Shown here in pieces: positions 12,353-21,886 of a stretch of DNA of 64,000 nt. This stretch comes from Clostridiales bacterium. GTDB taxonomy: Bacteria > Bacillota > Clostridia > Saccharofermentanales > Saccharofermentanaceae. The notes under the pieces are model-generated. The model worked only from the letters and a program-made list of their open reading frames with translations, was not told the DNA's origin and searched no databases. The translations under genes were made by a program, and so were the position numbers. The stretch spans positions 62,001-126,000 of the forward strand of contig JAFWPB010000028.1 of assembly GCA_017545245.1 (NCBI GenBank), given 5' to 3'. Numbering within the stretch: the stretch's first letter is position 1; each line of letters opens with the position of its first letter.

Positions 12353-14014
12353 ATGAAATCATTTCATAAGCCAGTGGCAGTTGTGTTGGCATATATGGTG
12401 GCAACGGCGCTTTTTGGCTGTGCATGCACAAGAAAAGACATAGAGATTACTACTGTTCCGACTACCCGGGCAACTACGGCAGCCGCGCCTCAGGAAACAA
12501 CGACGGAGCCGTCAGAAGCATCGGAAAGCACATCCGAAGAGACTTCGGAAAGCACAGTCCAATCGGAAGAACTGAAGTCTTCGGAAAGACCGGAACAGGT
12601 ATATTCCCGGTTGAGCAAGGAGACCATCACGGAGCTGGAAACGTCCGACAGTTACGGCGAGATCTATGCTTTTTCCAACAGAAAAGAACTCGGCTGCAGC
12701 GGTTTCTTCGACAGAAGCGGCCGGATCATCGTAGACCCTGTGTTTACTCCGATTTCCTATCTCGCGGACGGAGGTTATGTTGTATGCGGAAAAGAAGGAA
12801 AAGTCGGTTATCTTTCCCACGATGGTGCCATCTATACCGGATTGAAATACGATGACTTCTGTATCGACCGGATAACCGGAGAGCTTCTGTTCCTGAAGAA
12901 GACAGAGACCGGATTTCTCTGCTATACGATCGACATGGAGACCGGAAAACAGGACGTGGAGAGAGGCATTGAAGTCGACTGTGAATCGCTTGGTACAAAC
13001 GTTACTTTGGACAACATCCGGCTCGAAAGCATGTATCGGGAATATGCCGAATTCTATCTGGAAACATCGAACAAGTACTTCCTTGTTGACGGCCTGACAG
13101 GAAAAAACGTTGCATTTCCATCTGAAAATGCAGTGTGGCAGGGCAGCTTTTTCTTATGCAGGACCAATGACGATAAGTACCAGTTCTTCAACATAAATGG
13201 AGAAGAACTCCTGCAAGAGAAAGAGTACACGCTGGTGGACTCGAATATTGACTATTATCTTTGTGCAGGAAAGGACGGCATTGATCTTTATAACGCCAAT
13301 CTGAAACTTGTGGCATCCATGGCGTCGCCGGATAAAAAAGTGGAGGAGATCTACTTCAGACATGACTACGTCTTCCTGTTCCTGGAGGATTCCATAGAGC
13401 TTTATGACCTCAATCTTTCGAAAGTGAATTCTATTCCAAAAGAACTGGACGGCTTCTACTATCCGTCCGTGAGCATGATCGTACAAAATGCCACAGAGAC
13501 TGAAATATCTATGGCTCCTGTACTGGAGTACCATGGCAAAGAAAACACGACGCTCATCAACCTGAAGAGTGAAAATAAGATTGAGCTGAATGGATACTGT
13601 CTCGCATTCGTTTCAGAGACAAATCTGATAGTGGAAGAAGCAGGAAGAAAATGGAAACTGATGCGTGCTTCTGACTTCGAGGTCCTGATGGAAGGCGAAG
13701 GTGACTATTATATCAATGCTGACCGAGCAAACGGAAATCTCTATCTCGTATCATCTGAGGGAGAGAAGAAAGAAACCGAAAGCGGCGCACGTCAAGGAAC
13801 GAGCAAGGCAATCGATCTTTATTCCATGAAAGATGAAAAACTTGTATTAGATGACTTTACAGAAGCAGGATGCGACGACCTAAGGCTTATGGATATCCGT
13901 GACGGATACTTCTATTTCCGCCCAGTCAGCCAGGGCGAGACCGGGACGCTTCTTTCGGATAATTCAGGAAACATAGTATTCCGCTACTATCCGGATCCGG
14001 CTTCCGATGATTAA
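12353..14014 (+). CDS. Lipoprotein of the WG/propeller-like paralogous family
   Basis: Surface lipoprotein of 553 aa. A signal peptide ends in lipobox ALFGC (Cys about 23), followed by a Thr/Ser/Glu-rich linker to about residue 80. The body opens with VYSRLSKETITELETSDSYGEIYAF, then GFFDRSGRIIVDPVF and VGYLSHDGAIYTGLKYD, which resemble WG (KWG) beta repeats. It ends LLSDNSGNIVFRYYPDP..DD. The same opening, order and C-terminal D-G-x-V-x-F-x-Y-Y-P motif appear in the four tandem lipoproteins at 18-25.7 kb, so this is a fifth, more distant paralogue on the other strand. Function unknown. Start: AGGAGA 9 nt before the ATG. Confidence 0.75.
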   Translation: MKSFHKPVAVVLAYMVATALFGCACTRKDIEITTVPTTRATTAAAPQETTTEPSEASESTSEETSESTVQSEELKSSERPEQVYSRLSKETITELETSDSYGEIYAFSNRKELGCSGFFDRSGRIIVDPVFTPISYLADGGYVVCGKEGKVGYLSHDGAIYTGLKYDDFCIDRITGELLFLKKTETGFLCYTIDMETGKQDVERGIEVDCESLGTNVTLDNIRLESMYREYAEFYLETSNKYFLVDGLTGKNVAFPSENAVWQGSFFLCRTNDDKYQFFNINGEELLQEKEYTLVDSNIDYYLCAGKDGIDLYNANLKLVASMASPDKKVEEIYFRHDYVFLFLEDSIELYDLNLSKVNSIPKELDGFYYPSVSMIVQNATETEISMAPVLEYHGKENTTLINLKSENKIELNGYCLAFVSETNLIVEEAGRKWKLMRASDFEVLMEGEGDYYINADRANGNLYLVSSEGEKKETESGARQGTSKAIDLYSMKDEKLVLDDFTEAGCDDLRLMDIRDGYFYFRPVSQGETGTLLSDNSGNIVFRYYPDPASDD

Positions 14015-14031
14015 TGGGTTAAAGCGATAAC

Positions 14032-14080
14032 TAAAGAGGCGTCTCAAAAGTGATTTGCATCACCTTAAAAACGCCTCTTT
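14032..14080. terminator. Terminator between convergent genes
   Basis: AAAGAGGCG pairs with CGCCTCTTT, with T-runs outside both arms, between the lipoprotein gene and the convergent membrane-protein gene. It probably serves both strands. The loop is long (about 30 nt). Confidence 0.7.
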
Positions 14081-14118
14081 CCATTAGTGTGGAATAGTGA
14101 AGTTGTGGCCAACTTGCA

Positions 14119-14856
14119 TTATTTCTTGATCGTGACAGTTACATCTCTTTCGATCTTTATAGAACCAAAGACGGTATCGTATACGATATTGTCGTTGCCA
14201 TCGTTCTTGGATTTCTTATCCAGGCTTACTGCATACTTTTTCTTAGCCTGTGTGAAGGATTCATATGTGGAGCTTCCGCTTCTGAGTTGTTCGAGTTCAC
14301 TCTTGCTGAACTTATAGCTCTTTTCCTTCAGGAAATCGACCCACTGATCCAAAGACGCATTCTGCATGTTTTCACCATCGACAAGAACGGAAACGCCTTC
14401 GTCCTGGAATCCAGGAGTATATTGAATTCTGTAGAGACCGCAGTTGGCGATCGTTGATGTGGATCCTCCAAAGTTGCCGAATGTAACTTCTACGCCGGAA
14501 CATTTGGCATTTTTTCCTGTTGAATCCGGAACACCGATGAAGAAAGAATTGTTGTAGATCTCTTTGGCTTTGATTTCCGTTGTCATGACATTTCTGACTT
14601 TGCCATTCACATCGCAAAGTACCAGTCCTTTGTCCAGGATATCCTGACCGGTCGTTGTGGTGGTGATCTTGTTGTTCTCTACGGCGATGGAATGAACAGA
14701 TGCGAAAAGAAAATTAGTTGCCAGATAATAACCGCCAAATGCGAGTGCGGCGAGAATAATGATGACACTGAAGATGTTGGAACCTTTATTCTTCTTTTTC
14801 TTTGTTGGTGCGGCGGACATAACATTTGGAATACCTTGATCACTGTTGCTTGACAT
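14119..14856 (-). CDS. Uncharacterised single-pass membrane protein
   Basis: 245 aa. A Lys-rich cytoplasmic N-terminus (TKKKKNKG) precedes one membrane helix (about 28-50); the rest is predicted outside. The extracellular part has three Cys residues (LVLCDVNG, AKCSGVEV, ANCGLYRI) and beta-rich segments. No family is recognised. A strong site (AAGGAGGG) precedes the ATG. It stands alone, convergent with the lipoprotein gene and divergent from the asnS leader. Confidence 0.6.
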   Translation of the reverse strand: MSSNSDQGIPNVMSAAPTKKKKNKGSNIFSVIIILAALAFGGYYLATNFLFASVHSIAVENNKITTTTTGQDILDKGLVLCDVNGKVRNVMTTEIKAKEIYNNSFFIGVPDSTGKNAKCSGVEVTFGNFGGSTSTIANCGLYRIQYTPGFQDEGVSVLVDGENMQNASLDQWVDFLKEKSYKFSKSELEQLRSGSSTYESFTQAKKKYAVSLDKKSKNDGNDNIVYDTVFGSIKIERDVTVTIKK

Positions 14857-15111
14857 AAATAACCCTCCTTGTACTGCGTAAATGCAGCGTCTTTACAGTG
14901 TGTCCCGTTCCTTTTCAAAACGGCTTATATGCTTGAAATTGTAACATATCAAAAATGTTTGCAAAATAGCGACAAAGGAAATATGGCATCGTTTTTCCCT
15001 GCTCTGGGAGAAGAATAGAAGACAAGTTTTCCTTTTTCTGAGAAAAACCGGTCCGAAGATCCGGAGAAACAGAACACATGACCATCCGTTTTTTCTATCG
15101 GAAATAGCTAC

Positions 15112-15140
15112 TTGACAAATGCATGCATGCAGAGTAATCT
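15112..15140 (+). promoter_or_regulatory. Promoter of the asnS-asnA T-box transcript
   Basis: A consensus TTGACA (15112-15117) and TAATCT (15135-15140) are separated by 17 nt. The start should fall near 15147, directly before T-box stem I. Upstream, 14857-15110 is an AT-rich divergent promoter region in which I see no gene. Confidence 0.75.
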
Positions 15141-15149
15141 AACGTCAAT

Positions 15150-15440
15150 TGAATACGAAAAGCGATGACGAAGAGAAGTAACCTGTTTTATCGCTTACAG
15201 CGAGTAAGGGTGGGTGGAAGCCTTACAGAGTGAATACAGGTGAATAACACTTCCGAGCTGCAAAATGAAATGCCGAAGGAGGCGATCAACAAACCCTTGG
15301 GCAGAGTAGTGGAAGCCGAGAGCCACGCGTCAGGTGGCAGGGTTTGTTTGAACCCGTTGAGGAGGCTACGAAGAGTAGCAATTCAGGTGGTACCGCGATT
15401 GAATGATCGTCCTGAAGCAGAAGAGCTTCGGGGCGTTTTT
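15150..15440 (+). promoter_or_regulatory. T-box riboswitch controlling asnS-asnA
   Basis: Stem I starts with GATGACGAAGAGAAGTAA; an AG-bulge and distal-loop region follow (GGGTGGGTGGAAGCC). The likely specifier is AAC (15246-15248, within GAATAACACTTCC), an Asn codon, which fits the downstream genes. The T-box sequence AATTCAGGTGGTACCGCG lies at 15380-15397, and the terminator CGTCCTGAAGC..GCTTCGGGGCG-TTTTT at 15408-15440. In known T-boxes, uncharged tRNA stabilises the antiterminator, so shortage of charged tRNA-Asn should switch both genes on. The base after TGG is T, which pairs with a discriminator A, or with G only as a wobble. Confidence 0.95.
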
Positions 15441-15539
15441 GTTTTCCCGTTTTTCTTCAGCAAAAGAACTATCGGCCGCAAAAGAGCGCGAAGAGTGCGG
15501 AGGAGGATCCCGCAGGGCGCTGAGAAAAAGGAGGAAAAG

Positions 15540-16931
15540 ATGGACATTATTGATGTAAGAGAAATCTTCAGAAACAGAGAACAGTATCTCGACAAAGAAG
15601 TGACAGTCGGTGGCTGGGTCAGATCGATCCGTGACTCAAAGACATTCGGATTTATCGTACTGCACGACGGTACTTTCTTCGAGCCGATCCAGGTGGTATA
15701 CCACGATGCGCTCCCGAATTTCGAGGCGATCTGCAAGACCAACGTTGGTGCAGCCCTGATCGTGAAGGGTACACTTGTTGCGACTCCGGAGGCCAAGCAA
15801 CCTTTTGAGATCCAGGCTACCGAAGTTATTCTGGAAGGTGATTCCACACCGGATTATCCGCTTCAGAAGAAACGTCACAGTATCGAGTATTTGAGAACGA
15901 TCACACACCTTCGTCCGAGAACGAACCTGTTCCAGGCTGTGTTCAGAGTAAGAAGCCTCTGCGCATACGCGATCCACAAGTTCTTCCAGGAGAGAGATTT
16001 TGTTTATGTACATACTCCGTTGATCACGGGTTCCGACTGTGAGGGTGCCGGTGAGATGTTCCAGGTCACGACACTGGATCTGAACAACATTCCAAGAACA
16101 GAAGATGGCAAGATCGACTACAGCAAAGACTTCTTCAACAAGCCGACCAACCTTACGGTAAGCGGCCAGCTGAACGGCGAAACTTTTGCCATGGCATTTA
16201 AGAACATCTATACTTTCGGACCGACATTCCGCGCTGAGAACAGTAACACAACACGTCATGCTGCCGAGTTCTGGATGATCGAGCCGGAGATCGCTTTTGC
16301 TGACTTGAAAGATGACATGCTCCTTGCCGAGTCCATGATCAAGTACATCATCAACTACGTTCTGGAGAACGCACCGGAAGAGATGAAGTTCTTCAACGAG
16401 TTCGTAGATAAGGGACTGATCGAGAGACTCCAGCATGTAGCAAGTTCTGACTTCGGCCACGTAACTTATACTGAGGCGATCGACATCCTTGAGAAGGTCA
16501 ATGACAAGTTTGAGTACAAGGTTTACTGGGGCTGCGATCTGCAGACTGAGCATGAGAGATATCTCACGGAAGAAGTCTTCAAGAGACCGGTTTTCGTTAC
16601 GGATTATCCGAAGGAGATCAAGGCTTTCTACATGAAGCTTAACGAAGATGGCAAAACCGTCGCTGCAATGGACTGCCTCGTTCCGGGCATCGGCGAGATC
16701 ATCGGTGGTTCCCAGCGTGAGGACGATTATGAGAAACTCAGCACACGTATCACGGAGCTGGGCATGAAGCCGGAAGATTACGGTTTCTACATGGATCTTC
16801 GTAAGTTCGGTACTGCAAGACACGCCGGTTTCGGTCTTGGCTTCGAGCGCTGCGTCATGTACATGACCGGTGTTTCCAACATCCGTGACGTCATCCCGTT
16901 CCCGAGAACAGTAAATAACTGCGAACTGTAA
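15540..16931 (+). CDS. asnS: Asparaginyl-tRNA synthetase
   Basis: Charges tRNA-Asn with asparagine; class IIb synthetase of 463 aa, the usual length. The N-terminal OB-fold anticodon domain covers about 15-105 ([24 protein letters not shown]). Class II motif 2 is [21 protein letters not shown] and motif 3 is [15 protein letters not shown] near the C-terminus. The chosen ATG has AAGGAGG 7 nt upstream. The frame stays open upstream through the T-box to 15240, but that part is a structured leader, so it is excluded. The gene is co-transcribed with asnA 88 nt downstream, so one T-box governs both making and charging of asparagine. Confidence 0.97.
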   Translation: MDIIDVREIFRNREQYLDKEVTVGGWVRSIRDSKTFGFIVLHDGTFFEPIQVVYHDALPNFEAICKTNVGAALIVKGTLVATPEAKQPFEIQATEVILEGDSTPDYPLQKKRHSIEYLRTITHLRPRTNLFQAVFRVRSLCAYAIHKFFQERDFVYVHTPLITGSDCEGAGEMFQVTTLDLNNIPRTEDGKIDYSKDFFNKPTNLTVSGQLNGETFAMAFKNIYTFGPTFRAENSNTTRHAAEFWMIEPEIAFADLKDDMLLAESMIKYIINYVLENAPEEMKFFNEFVDKGLIERLQHVASSDFGHVTYTEAIDILEKVNDKFEYKVYWGCDLQTEHERYLTEEVFKRPVFVTDYPKEIKAFYMKLNEDGKTVAAMDCLVPGIGEIIGGSQREDDYEKLSTRITELGMKPEDYGFYMDLRKFGTARHAGFGLGFERCVMYMTGVSNIRDVIPFPRTVNNCEL

Positions 16932-17019
16932 GAACAACAAGCCACCTCATGCGGCAGGCACATACCCTCGGGGAAAGTGCTTTTGAATAAGAAATTACAA
17001 GAATAAAGGAGTGTTGAAA

Positions 17020-18030
17020 ATGGGTACGATTATTATTCCGGACGGGTACAAGAGCCCGCAAACGATTCGTGAGACAGAAGTCGCCATCAAGGAAGTGAAA
17101 GACTATTTCGAGCGTGCGCTCGCAGATGCACTGAACCTGACACGTGTGTCGGCGCCGCTTTTTGTAAAGCCGGAGTCGGGACTCAATGACAACCTCAACG
17201 GCGTAGAGCGTCCGGTTGCTTTTGGTATCAAAGAGCAGGGCGAGAAGAAAGTCGAGATCGTTCACTCTCTTGCGAAGTGGAAGAGAATGGCGCTCAGTAA
17301 GTACGGCTTCAACCCGGGCGAGGGCCTCTATACGGATATGACGGCGATCCGTCGTGATGAAGAGACAGACAACCTGCATTCCATCTATGTGGATCAGTGG
17401 GACTGGGAGAAGATCATCACGAAAGAGCAGAGAAATGTTGAGACGCTAAAAGAAACGGTGTTCCGTATTTACATGGCCATTAAGCAAACAGAATATTATA
17501 TCTGCGGTAAGTATCACTTTATGGATCCTTTCCTGCCAAACGAGATCCATTTCATCACGACACAGGAACTCGAGGATATGTATCCGGATAAGACGCCAAA
17601 AGAAAGAGAGAACCTCATCACGAAAGAATATGGCGCGGTGTTCCTCATGCAGATCGGTGGTGCACTGAAATCCGGAAAGCCGCATGATGGACGTGCTCCG
17701 GACTACGACGACTGGTCCTTGAACGGCGATATCCTTGTTTACTATCCTGTTCTCGGTGGCTCTCTGGAACTTTCTTCCATGGGTATCCGTGTGGATGAAG
17801 AAGCTATGGCAAAACAACTGAAGATCGCCGGTTGCGAAGAGCGTGCAGAGCTTCCTTTCCAGAAGGGCGTTCTTGATTGCACACTGCCTTACACCATCGG
17901 TGGTGGTATCGGTCAGTCCCGTATCTGCATGTTCTTCCTGCAGCGTGCACACATCGGTGAAGTCCAGTCCTCGATCTGGCCGGACGACGTTGTGGAAGAA
18001 GCAGCGGCACATGGTGTGAATCTTCTTTAA
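17020..18030 (+). CDS. asnA: Aspartate-ammonia ligase (asparagine synthetase A)
   Basis: Makes asparagine from aspartate, ammonia and ATP. At 336 aa it matches the AsnA family (about 330), which is related to class II aminoacyl-tRNA synthetases. Recognisable segments are [27 protein letters not shown] (25-55), [25 protein letters not shown] and the C-terminal [26 protein letters not shown]. The ATG with AAAGGAG 7 nt upstream is preferred over an in-frame GTG three codons earlier. It is second in the T-box operon. The asnS-asnA gap contains the AAGTGCTTTT 10-mer (16975-16984). Confidence 0.97.
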   Translation: MGTIIIPDGYKSPQTIRETEVAIKEVKDYFERALADALNLTRVSAPLFVKPESGLNDNLNGVERPVAFGIKEQGEKKVEIVHSLAKWKRMALSKYGFNPGEGLYTDMTAIRRDEETDNLHSIYVDQWDWEKIITKEQRNVETLKETVFRIYMAIKQTEYYICGKYHFMDPFLPNEIHFITTQELEDMYPDKTPKERENLITKEYGAVFLMQIGGALKSGKPHDGRAPDYDDWSLNGDILVYYPVLGGSLELSSMGIRVDEEAMAKQLKIAGCEERAELPFQKGVLDCTLPYTIGGGIGQSRICMFFLQRAHIGEVQSSIWPDDVVEEAAAHGVNLL

Positions 18031-18039
18031 CAAATTACA

Positions 18040-18091
18040 ATCGCCAACGGTTTCTCGGCACTAGGTCCTCGAAACGTTGGCGATCGTTTTT
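18040..18091 (+). terminator. Terminator of asnA containing a CTAGGTCCTCG loop
   Basis: ATCGCCAACG pairs with CGTTGGCGAT, followed by CGTTTTT. The loop reads CACTAGGTCCTCGAAAC, matching the 5' conserved half of the nested hairpin family but without its inner stem and 3' half. It appears to be a reduced member of that family. Confidence 0.85.
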
Positions 18092-18107
18092 GTTGAAACA
18101 TATCAGA

Positions 18108-18186
18108 GAAGCGCCGGCTTATTGAGACGCATTTCAGCAGATGCGAAGCATCGAGGACTATGCGGCGAAATAAGACCGGCGCTTCC
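18108..18186 (-). repeat. Nested hairpin element, copy at the end of the lipoprotein operon
   Basis: The outer stem GAAGCGCCGG(T/C)CTTATT closes the element. Inside, on the minus strand, GCATAGTCCTCG-ATGC-TTC-GCAT-CTGCTGAAATGCG has a 4-bp inner stem and the conserved flanks, with CTGCTGAA in place of CTGCGGAA. It begins 2 nt beyond the lipoprotein stop and may end that transcript, although the T-tail is poor. Confidence 0.75.
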
Positions 18187-18188
18187 GG

Positions 18189-20018
18189 TTAGTCATCCAT
18201 AGGCTGCATCGGGTAATACATGAACAGGATCTTTCCGTCCGGGGAGAGCATAGTGGTAGATGTGGTATAGGGGTACTCGTGGTTCGAGCGGAGTTTGGTA
18301 TGCACGATCGGGTTTCCGTTAGCATAATAGAAGAGTTGAGTATGGTCTTTCAGCGGGTGAACGAAATTTTCAATAAGGGTGTCTCCTGTTTCCGGATCCA
18401 GAGTTGTCAGAAAGGTTTCTTCGTAATCGGAGACAGATACATAGTACTTTTTCGCAATAAAATCATAGACGACCTCGGCGCGTCCTTTTCCTTCTGTAAG
18501 AACGTGACCATCTTTACGGTCGATCAGTTTCCACTCGCCGGGATTCTCTTCACCGATATTGCTCTGGAGAATGATCCTGTTATCGAAAACGGCACTGATA
18601 TATGCGTTCCATTCTCCATCGAATTCCAGCTGTTCGCCGGTGAGCAGATCAAGAATGATGCTTTTCCCATTCTCCGACGTCATTACGACCGGCCCCGAAT
18701 CAACCGTTTTGAAGTAATAGTATTCTCGATCTTCGTCGATAAATTCATAATATAGAGAAGGGTCGCGCTTTGTTTCGTGGACCAGATTGAAATCCGTATC
18801 GTACACCAGGTAACTGTCACTTTTGGTAGCGATGAAATAGTGATTCTGATAGAGGAAGAGCCAGGTAATGGAACCATCCTTGTTATCTAGAGAACAGTGG
18901 AGTTTTCTGTCTTTGTCCAGTATATCCCAGCCGTCATCGCGGTACATCATCATGCAATGCTCATCATCGAGGTAGAGGTCGTTGCATTCTCTATAGTTTC
19001 CATTCTCAAAAAGCACTTCTCCGTTGCCACGCATATAGGTGTAAGGATTATTGTCAGAAGAATAATCACAGAGTATCAAAAACTGATCTCTGTACTCGAT
19101 GCGTCCATCATCTGACACTTCCGGAAGAGAAAGGTTCAAACCGGTCTCTCCGTCGATAAGAAAAACAACGTTATCATATTCCCTATCGCAGAAGACCAGG
19201 TAACGGTTTTCCAGGATCTTCCCCAGGCAGATGTTGTTGAGATCCACATCTGTGGAATCTATACTGTTGCGATCGATCTTCAAAGACCGCAGGTTCTTCT
19301 CTTTTCCGGTCGCGTAGTCCAGATTGAAGTATTCGACACCTTCTTGGGTGTAGCGGATGCAGCAATATTCCCCGCCGATATAAATGTATTCATTAAATGA
19401 CAGGCTTGTATATACCGATCCATCTAAGGAGATATACCCCATTTTCTGCAGATCCGGATCAGCCAATACCGGCTTTCTGTTCTGCTCCTTCGAAAACTGA
19501 GTTACAAAATATCCGTTATCGGTTATCCTGAGATAATCAAAGACAGTATCGCAGATGATCCTTCCGCTGACATCGAAAAAACCAACGGTGGATAGGTCTG
19601 AGTACGAGTAGATACTTGCTCCGAAATAGGGGATCACCGCGCCATAGTCATTACCCGGGATGAAGTCTTCGATGTACTCTTCGGAAAGACGCGTGAAGAC
19701 CGGATCTGCGGAAGTGCCTGGTGTATAGGCATCCCAGTTAACTTTGACGCCGGAAGAACTGTCTGAATCGGAAGAGATGGTGGTGGGCTCGGTTGTTTCG
19801 GAGGACTCCGCCGACGTTTCAGACTCCGAAGAGGTTGCTTCAGTGGTTGTTTCAACAGTCGTTTCGGAAGTTGTCGTTTCCGGTTCGGATGTGGTCTCCT
19901 GTGCACTTTCTGATTCCGACTGCGATGTAAAGCTCTTTCTGCAACCGGCTGCGCCGAAAAGAGAGATCGTCACGGTCAGCGCTAAAAATGCAGCGAAAAC
20001 TGTCTTGTGCTTTTTCAT
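18189..20018 (-). CDS. Tandem lipoprotein paralogue 4 (last in operon)
   Basis: 609 aa. The lipobox GAAGC puts Cys near residue 26. A Thr/Ser/Glu linker runs to about 90, then the family opening VKVNWDAY..DPVFTRLSEEYIEDFIPGNDYGAVIPY. WG-like beta repeats follow (GFFDVSGRIICDTVFD; MGYISLDGSVYTSLSF), and the C-terminus is LSPDGKILFMYYP..DD. Later segments are rich in Y/W/D blades, consistent with a beta-propeller outside the membrane. Function unknown; no enzyme motif or Cys pair was seen. AAAGGAAG precedes the ATG. It lies 28 nt after the previous paralogue. The exact AAAAGCACTT 10-mer is inside it at 19009. Confidence 0.75.
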   Translation of the reverse strand: MKKHKTVFAAFLALTVTISLFGAAGCRKSFTSQSESESAQETTSEPETTTSETTVETTTEATSSESETSAESSETTEPTTISSDSDSSSGVKVNWDAYTPGTSADPVFTRLSEEYIEDFIPGNDYGAVIPYFGASIYSYSDLSTVGFFDVSGRIICDTVFDYLRITDNGYFVTQFSKEQNRKPVLADPDLQKMGYISLDGSVYTSLSFNEYIYIGGEYCCIRYTQEGVEYFNLDYATGKEKNLRSLKIDRNSIDSTDVDLNNICLGKILENRYLVFCDREYDNVVFLIDGETGLNLSLPEVSDDGRIEYRDQFLILCDYSSDNNPYTYMRGNGEVLFENGNYRECNDLYLDDEHCMMMYRDDGWDILDKDRKLHCSLDNKDGSITWLFLYQNHYFIATKSDSYLVYDTDFNLVHETKRDPSLYYEFIDEDREYYYFKTVDSGPVVMTSENGKSIILDLLTGEQLEFDGEWNAYISAVFDNRIILQSNIGEENPGEWKLIDRKDGHVLTEGKGRAEVVYDFIAKKYYVSVSDYEETFLTTLDPETGDTLIENFVHPLKDHTQLFYYANGNPIVHTKLRSNHEYPYTTSTTMLSPDGKILFMYYPMQPMDD

Positions 20019-20046
20019 AATTCTACTTCCTTTCGAGGATTATGTA

Positions 20047-21834
20047 TCAGGGGATATCCGGTTCGTCGTCCTCCATCCAGTAATAGTCAAAATAGTGTTC
20101 TTCGTTATTCCGGAAGATGTTCCACAGGAAAAGCACTTGTCCGTCTTTGCTGATCAGCAGACTGTTTTCTCCGTTGGTGAAGTAGACGGCCTGATCGGAA
20201 ATGTCCTCGACGTTGACGCACAGGTCAAGGTATTCTTTTGCAACAGGGGTAGTAAAGTAGCTTTCTCCGGTTTTCGGATCGACGATATCCACGAAATCAT
20301 TGCGCCAGTTTTCTTCGGACCATCTGGATAATATCATATACTTCTTCGGATCTTCTTCATCTCCTCGGAAATAATAGTCATTCACTCCCGTGAATTCCTT
20401 GATCACGTGATGATCGGAAGGATCAAGAAGCTGAATACTTTCTTCGTTTTTGATCACGTAATCGTCATCGCTATATTGCGGTCCGGTATCGGACGGATCG
20501 TTCATTTTTGCCTCGCTGATCAAGTGAAGGTCTTTATCGAATATATAGGATTTTTCCACATATCCTTCCGGTACGGATACATCCGGATTAAAACTATGCA
20601 GGTAGATCCTGGAATCACTGGCATAGACATTAGGATCCGTGCAAGATCCGATATACTGGTCGCCTTTTTTTAATGACCCTATCCATTTCCCCTCAAGATC
20701 CACGAGATCCCAGCGATCTTTTGTACCGAACAAGATCCGGTCAGAAGAAAGCTTGAAAAACTCGTGATACTGCTCCTGCCAGAGTTCTCTGCCATCGAAA
20801 TCAGAGAGTGTGTAAGTTGCAGAAGATTCTTTGTTAGCATAATCATAGTTATCGCTTCGTTCTTCCTTGAGAAGCGCGCCATCGAAAATGAACTGGTTAT
20901 CTGAAGTCGGGATTTCTTTTCCGGTTTTCCCATCAAAAAGCACACTTGCATTTTCGTCATACGGATTATCCGAGTCGATCCAATAGTTGGGCATGAATAC
21001 GAGATACCGGTCATGGATCAGTTCGGCGAATCCCATATCATCCGGGACCTTGTTATAATCGAACTTCAGTTCGAAGGAGGTTCCTGTTGCACCGGTCTTC
21101 GTGTCGTACGGTGTGAAAAGCACTCCATCCTGCGTATAATTCATGAAGAAGAACTTGCCCTCTTCAAAGCAGAGGTCATCGTACTGAAGACCGGAATAGA
21201 CCGATCCGTCGTCAGAGATGAAGCCGACTTTCTGAAAGACCAGGTGCGCTTTCTTGGCATCAATGCTATCGGTATCCAGATGTTTGAGCACGAGGTGGCC
21301 TATATATTCATCCGTCTTCGGATCAGAAAGGTGCCAGGCTTCATTGAAAATCGGTGCACAGATCACCCGGCCGGAAGCATCGGCACATCCGATTGCGGTG
21401 AGAGTACCGCCAGAGTATGCCCGATTGCTCCATCCGTCGTAGAAATAGATCTTGCCATAGTCAGAAGATGTTTTGAAATCATACGATGGTTTTCCATCTA
21501 ACCAATTCACGATCGGGTCGGGATATTTTTTTACGGATGGATCATATGTATCCCAGTGCACCTTGACGCCTGAAGATGAATCTTCAATCGGAGTGGTTGT
21601 TGTTTCTGATGGTTCAGATGTGGCCGTGCTGCTTTCTCCTGTCGTTTCCGTTGAGGTCTCTTGCTCCGTGGTTGTGACAGAAGTGCTCTCGGAAGAAGTG
21701 CTTTCGGAAAGCGATGAGGTCACAGAGAGACTGCTTTCGTCGGACTTGTGGCTCTGGCATCCGCTCGCGGAGAAAAGAGAGAACAAGACAGTACTTGCCA
21801 GCAAAAATGAGAGAGATTTTCTAAACTTTTTCAT
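20047..21834 (-). CDS. Tandem lipoprotein paralogue 3
   Basis: 595 aa from ATG 21834; a GTG five codons earlier overlaps the only Shine-Dalgarno-like GAGGTGA, so the start is uncertain by a few residues. Lipobox SASGC, then a Ser/Thr/Glu linker to about 80, then VKVHWDTYDPSVKKYPDPIVNWL..KPSYDFKTSSDYGKIYFY. WG-like units include AIGCADASGRVICAPIFN and VGFISDDGSVYSGLQYD. The end has LISKDGQVLFLWNIF and a longer acidic tail than its sisters (YYWMEDDEPDIP). It is the most divergent of the four. An exact 10-mer (20129) lies near its 3' end. Function unknown. Confidence 0.72.
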   Translation of the reverse strand: MKKFRKSLSFLLASTVLFSLFSASGCQSHKSDESSLSVTSSLSESTSSESTSVTTTEQETSTETTGESSTATSEPSETTTTPIEDSSSGVKVHWDTYDPSVKKYPDPIVNWLDGKPSYDFKTSSDYGKIYFYDGWSNRAYSGGTLTAIGCADASGRVICAPIFNEAWHLSDPKTDEYIGHLVLKHLDTDSIDAKKAHLVFQKVGFISDDGSVYSGLQYDDLCFEEGKFFFMNYTQDGVLFTPYDTKTGATGTSFELKFDYNKVPDDMGFAELIHDRYLVFMPNYWIDSDNPYDENASVLFDGKTGKEIPTSDNQFIFDGALLKEERSDNYDYANKESSATYTLSDFDGRELWQEQYHEFFKLSSDRILFGTKDRWDLVDLEGKWIGSLKKGDQYIGSCTDPNVYASDSRIYLHSFNPDVSVPEGYVEKSYIFDKDLHLISEAKMNDPSDTGPQYSDDDYVIKNEESIQLLDPSDHHVIKEFTGVNDYYFRGDEEDPKKYMILSRWSEENWRNDFVDIVDPKTGESYFTTPVAKEYLDLCVNVEDISDQAVYFTNGENSLLISKDGQVLFLWNIFRNNEEHYFDYYWMEDDEPDIP

Positions 21835-21886
21835 GGGACAAATTGTCACCTCATTTCGTTGTTTTCAGATAAGTTCCGAAGTGGTC

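Noticed and set aside
15240..15539. Open frame extending asnS 100 codons upstream
   Set aside because: It runs through the T-box and terminator; the ATG at 15540 has a perfect AAGGAGG and matches the family start.
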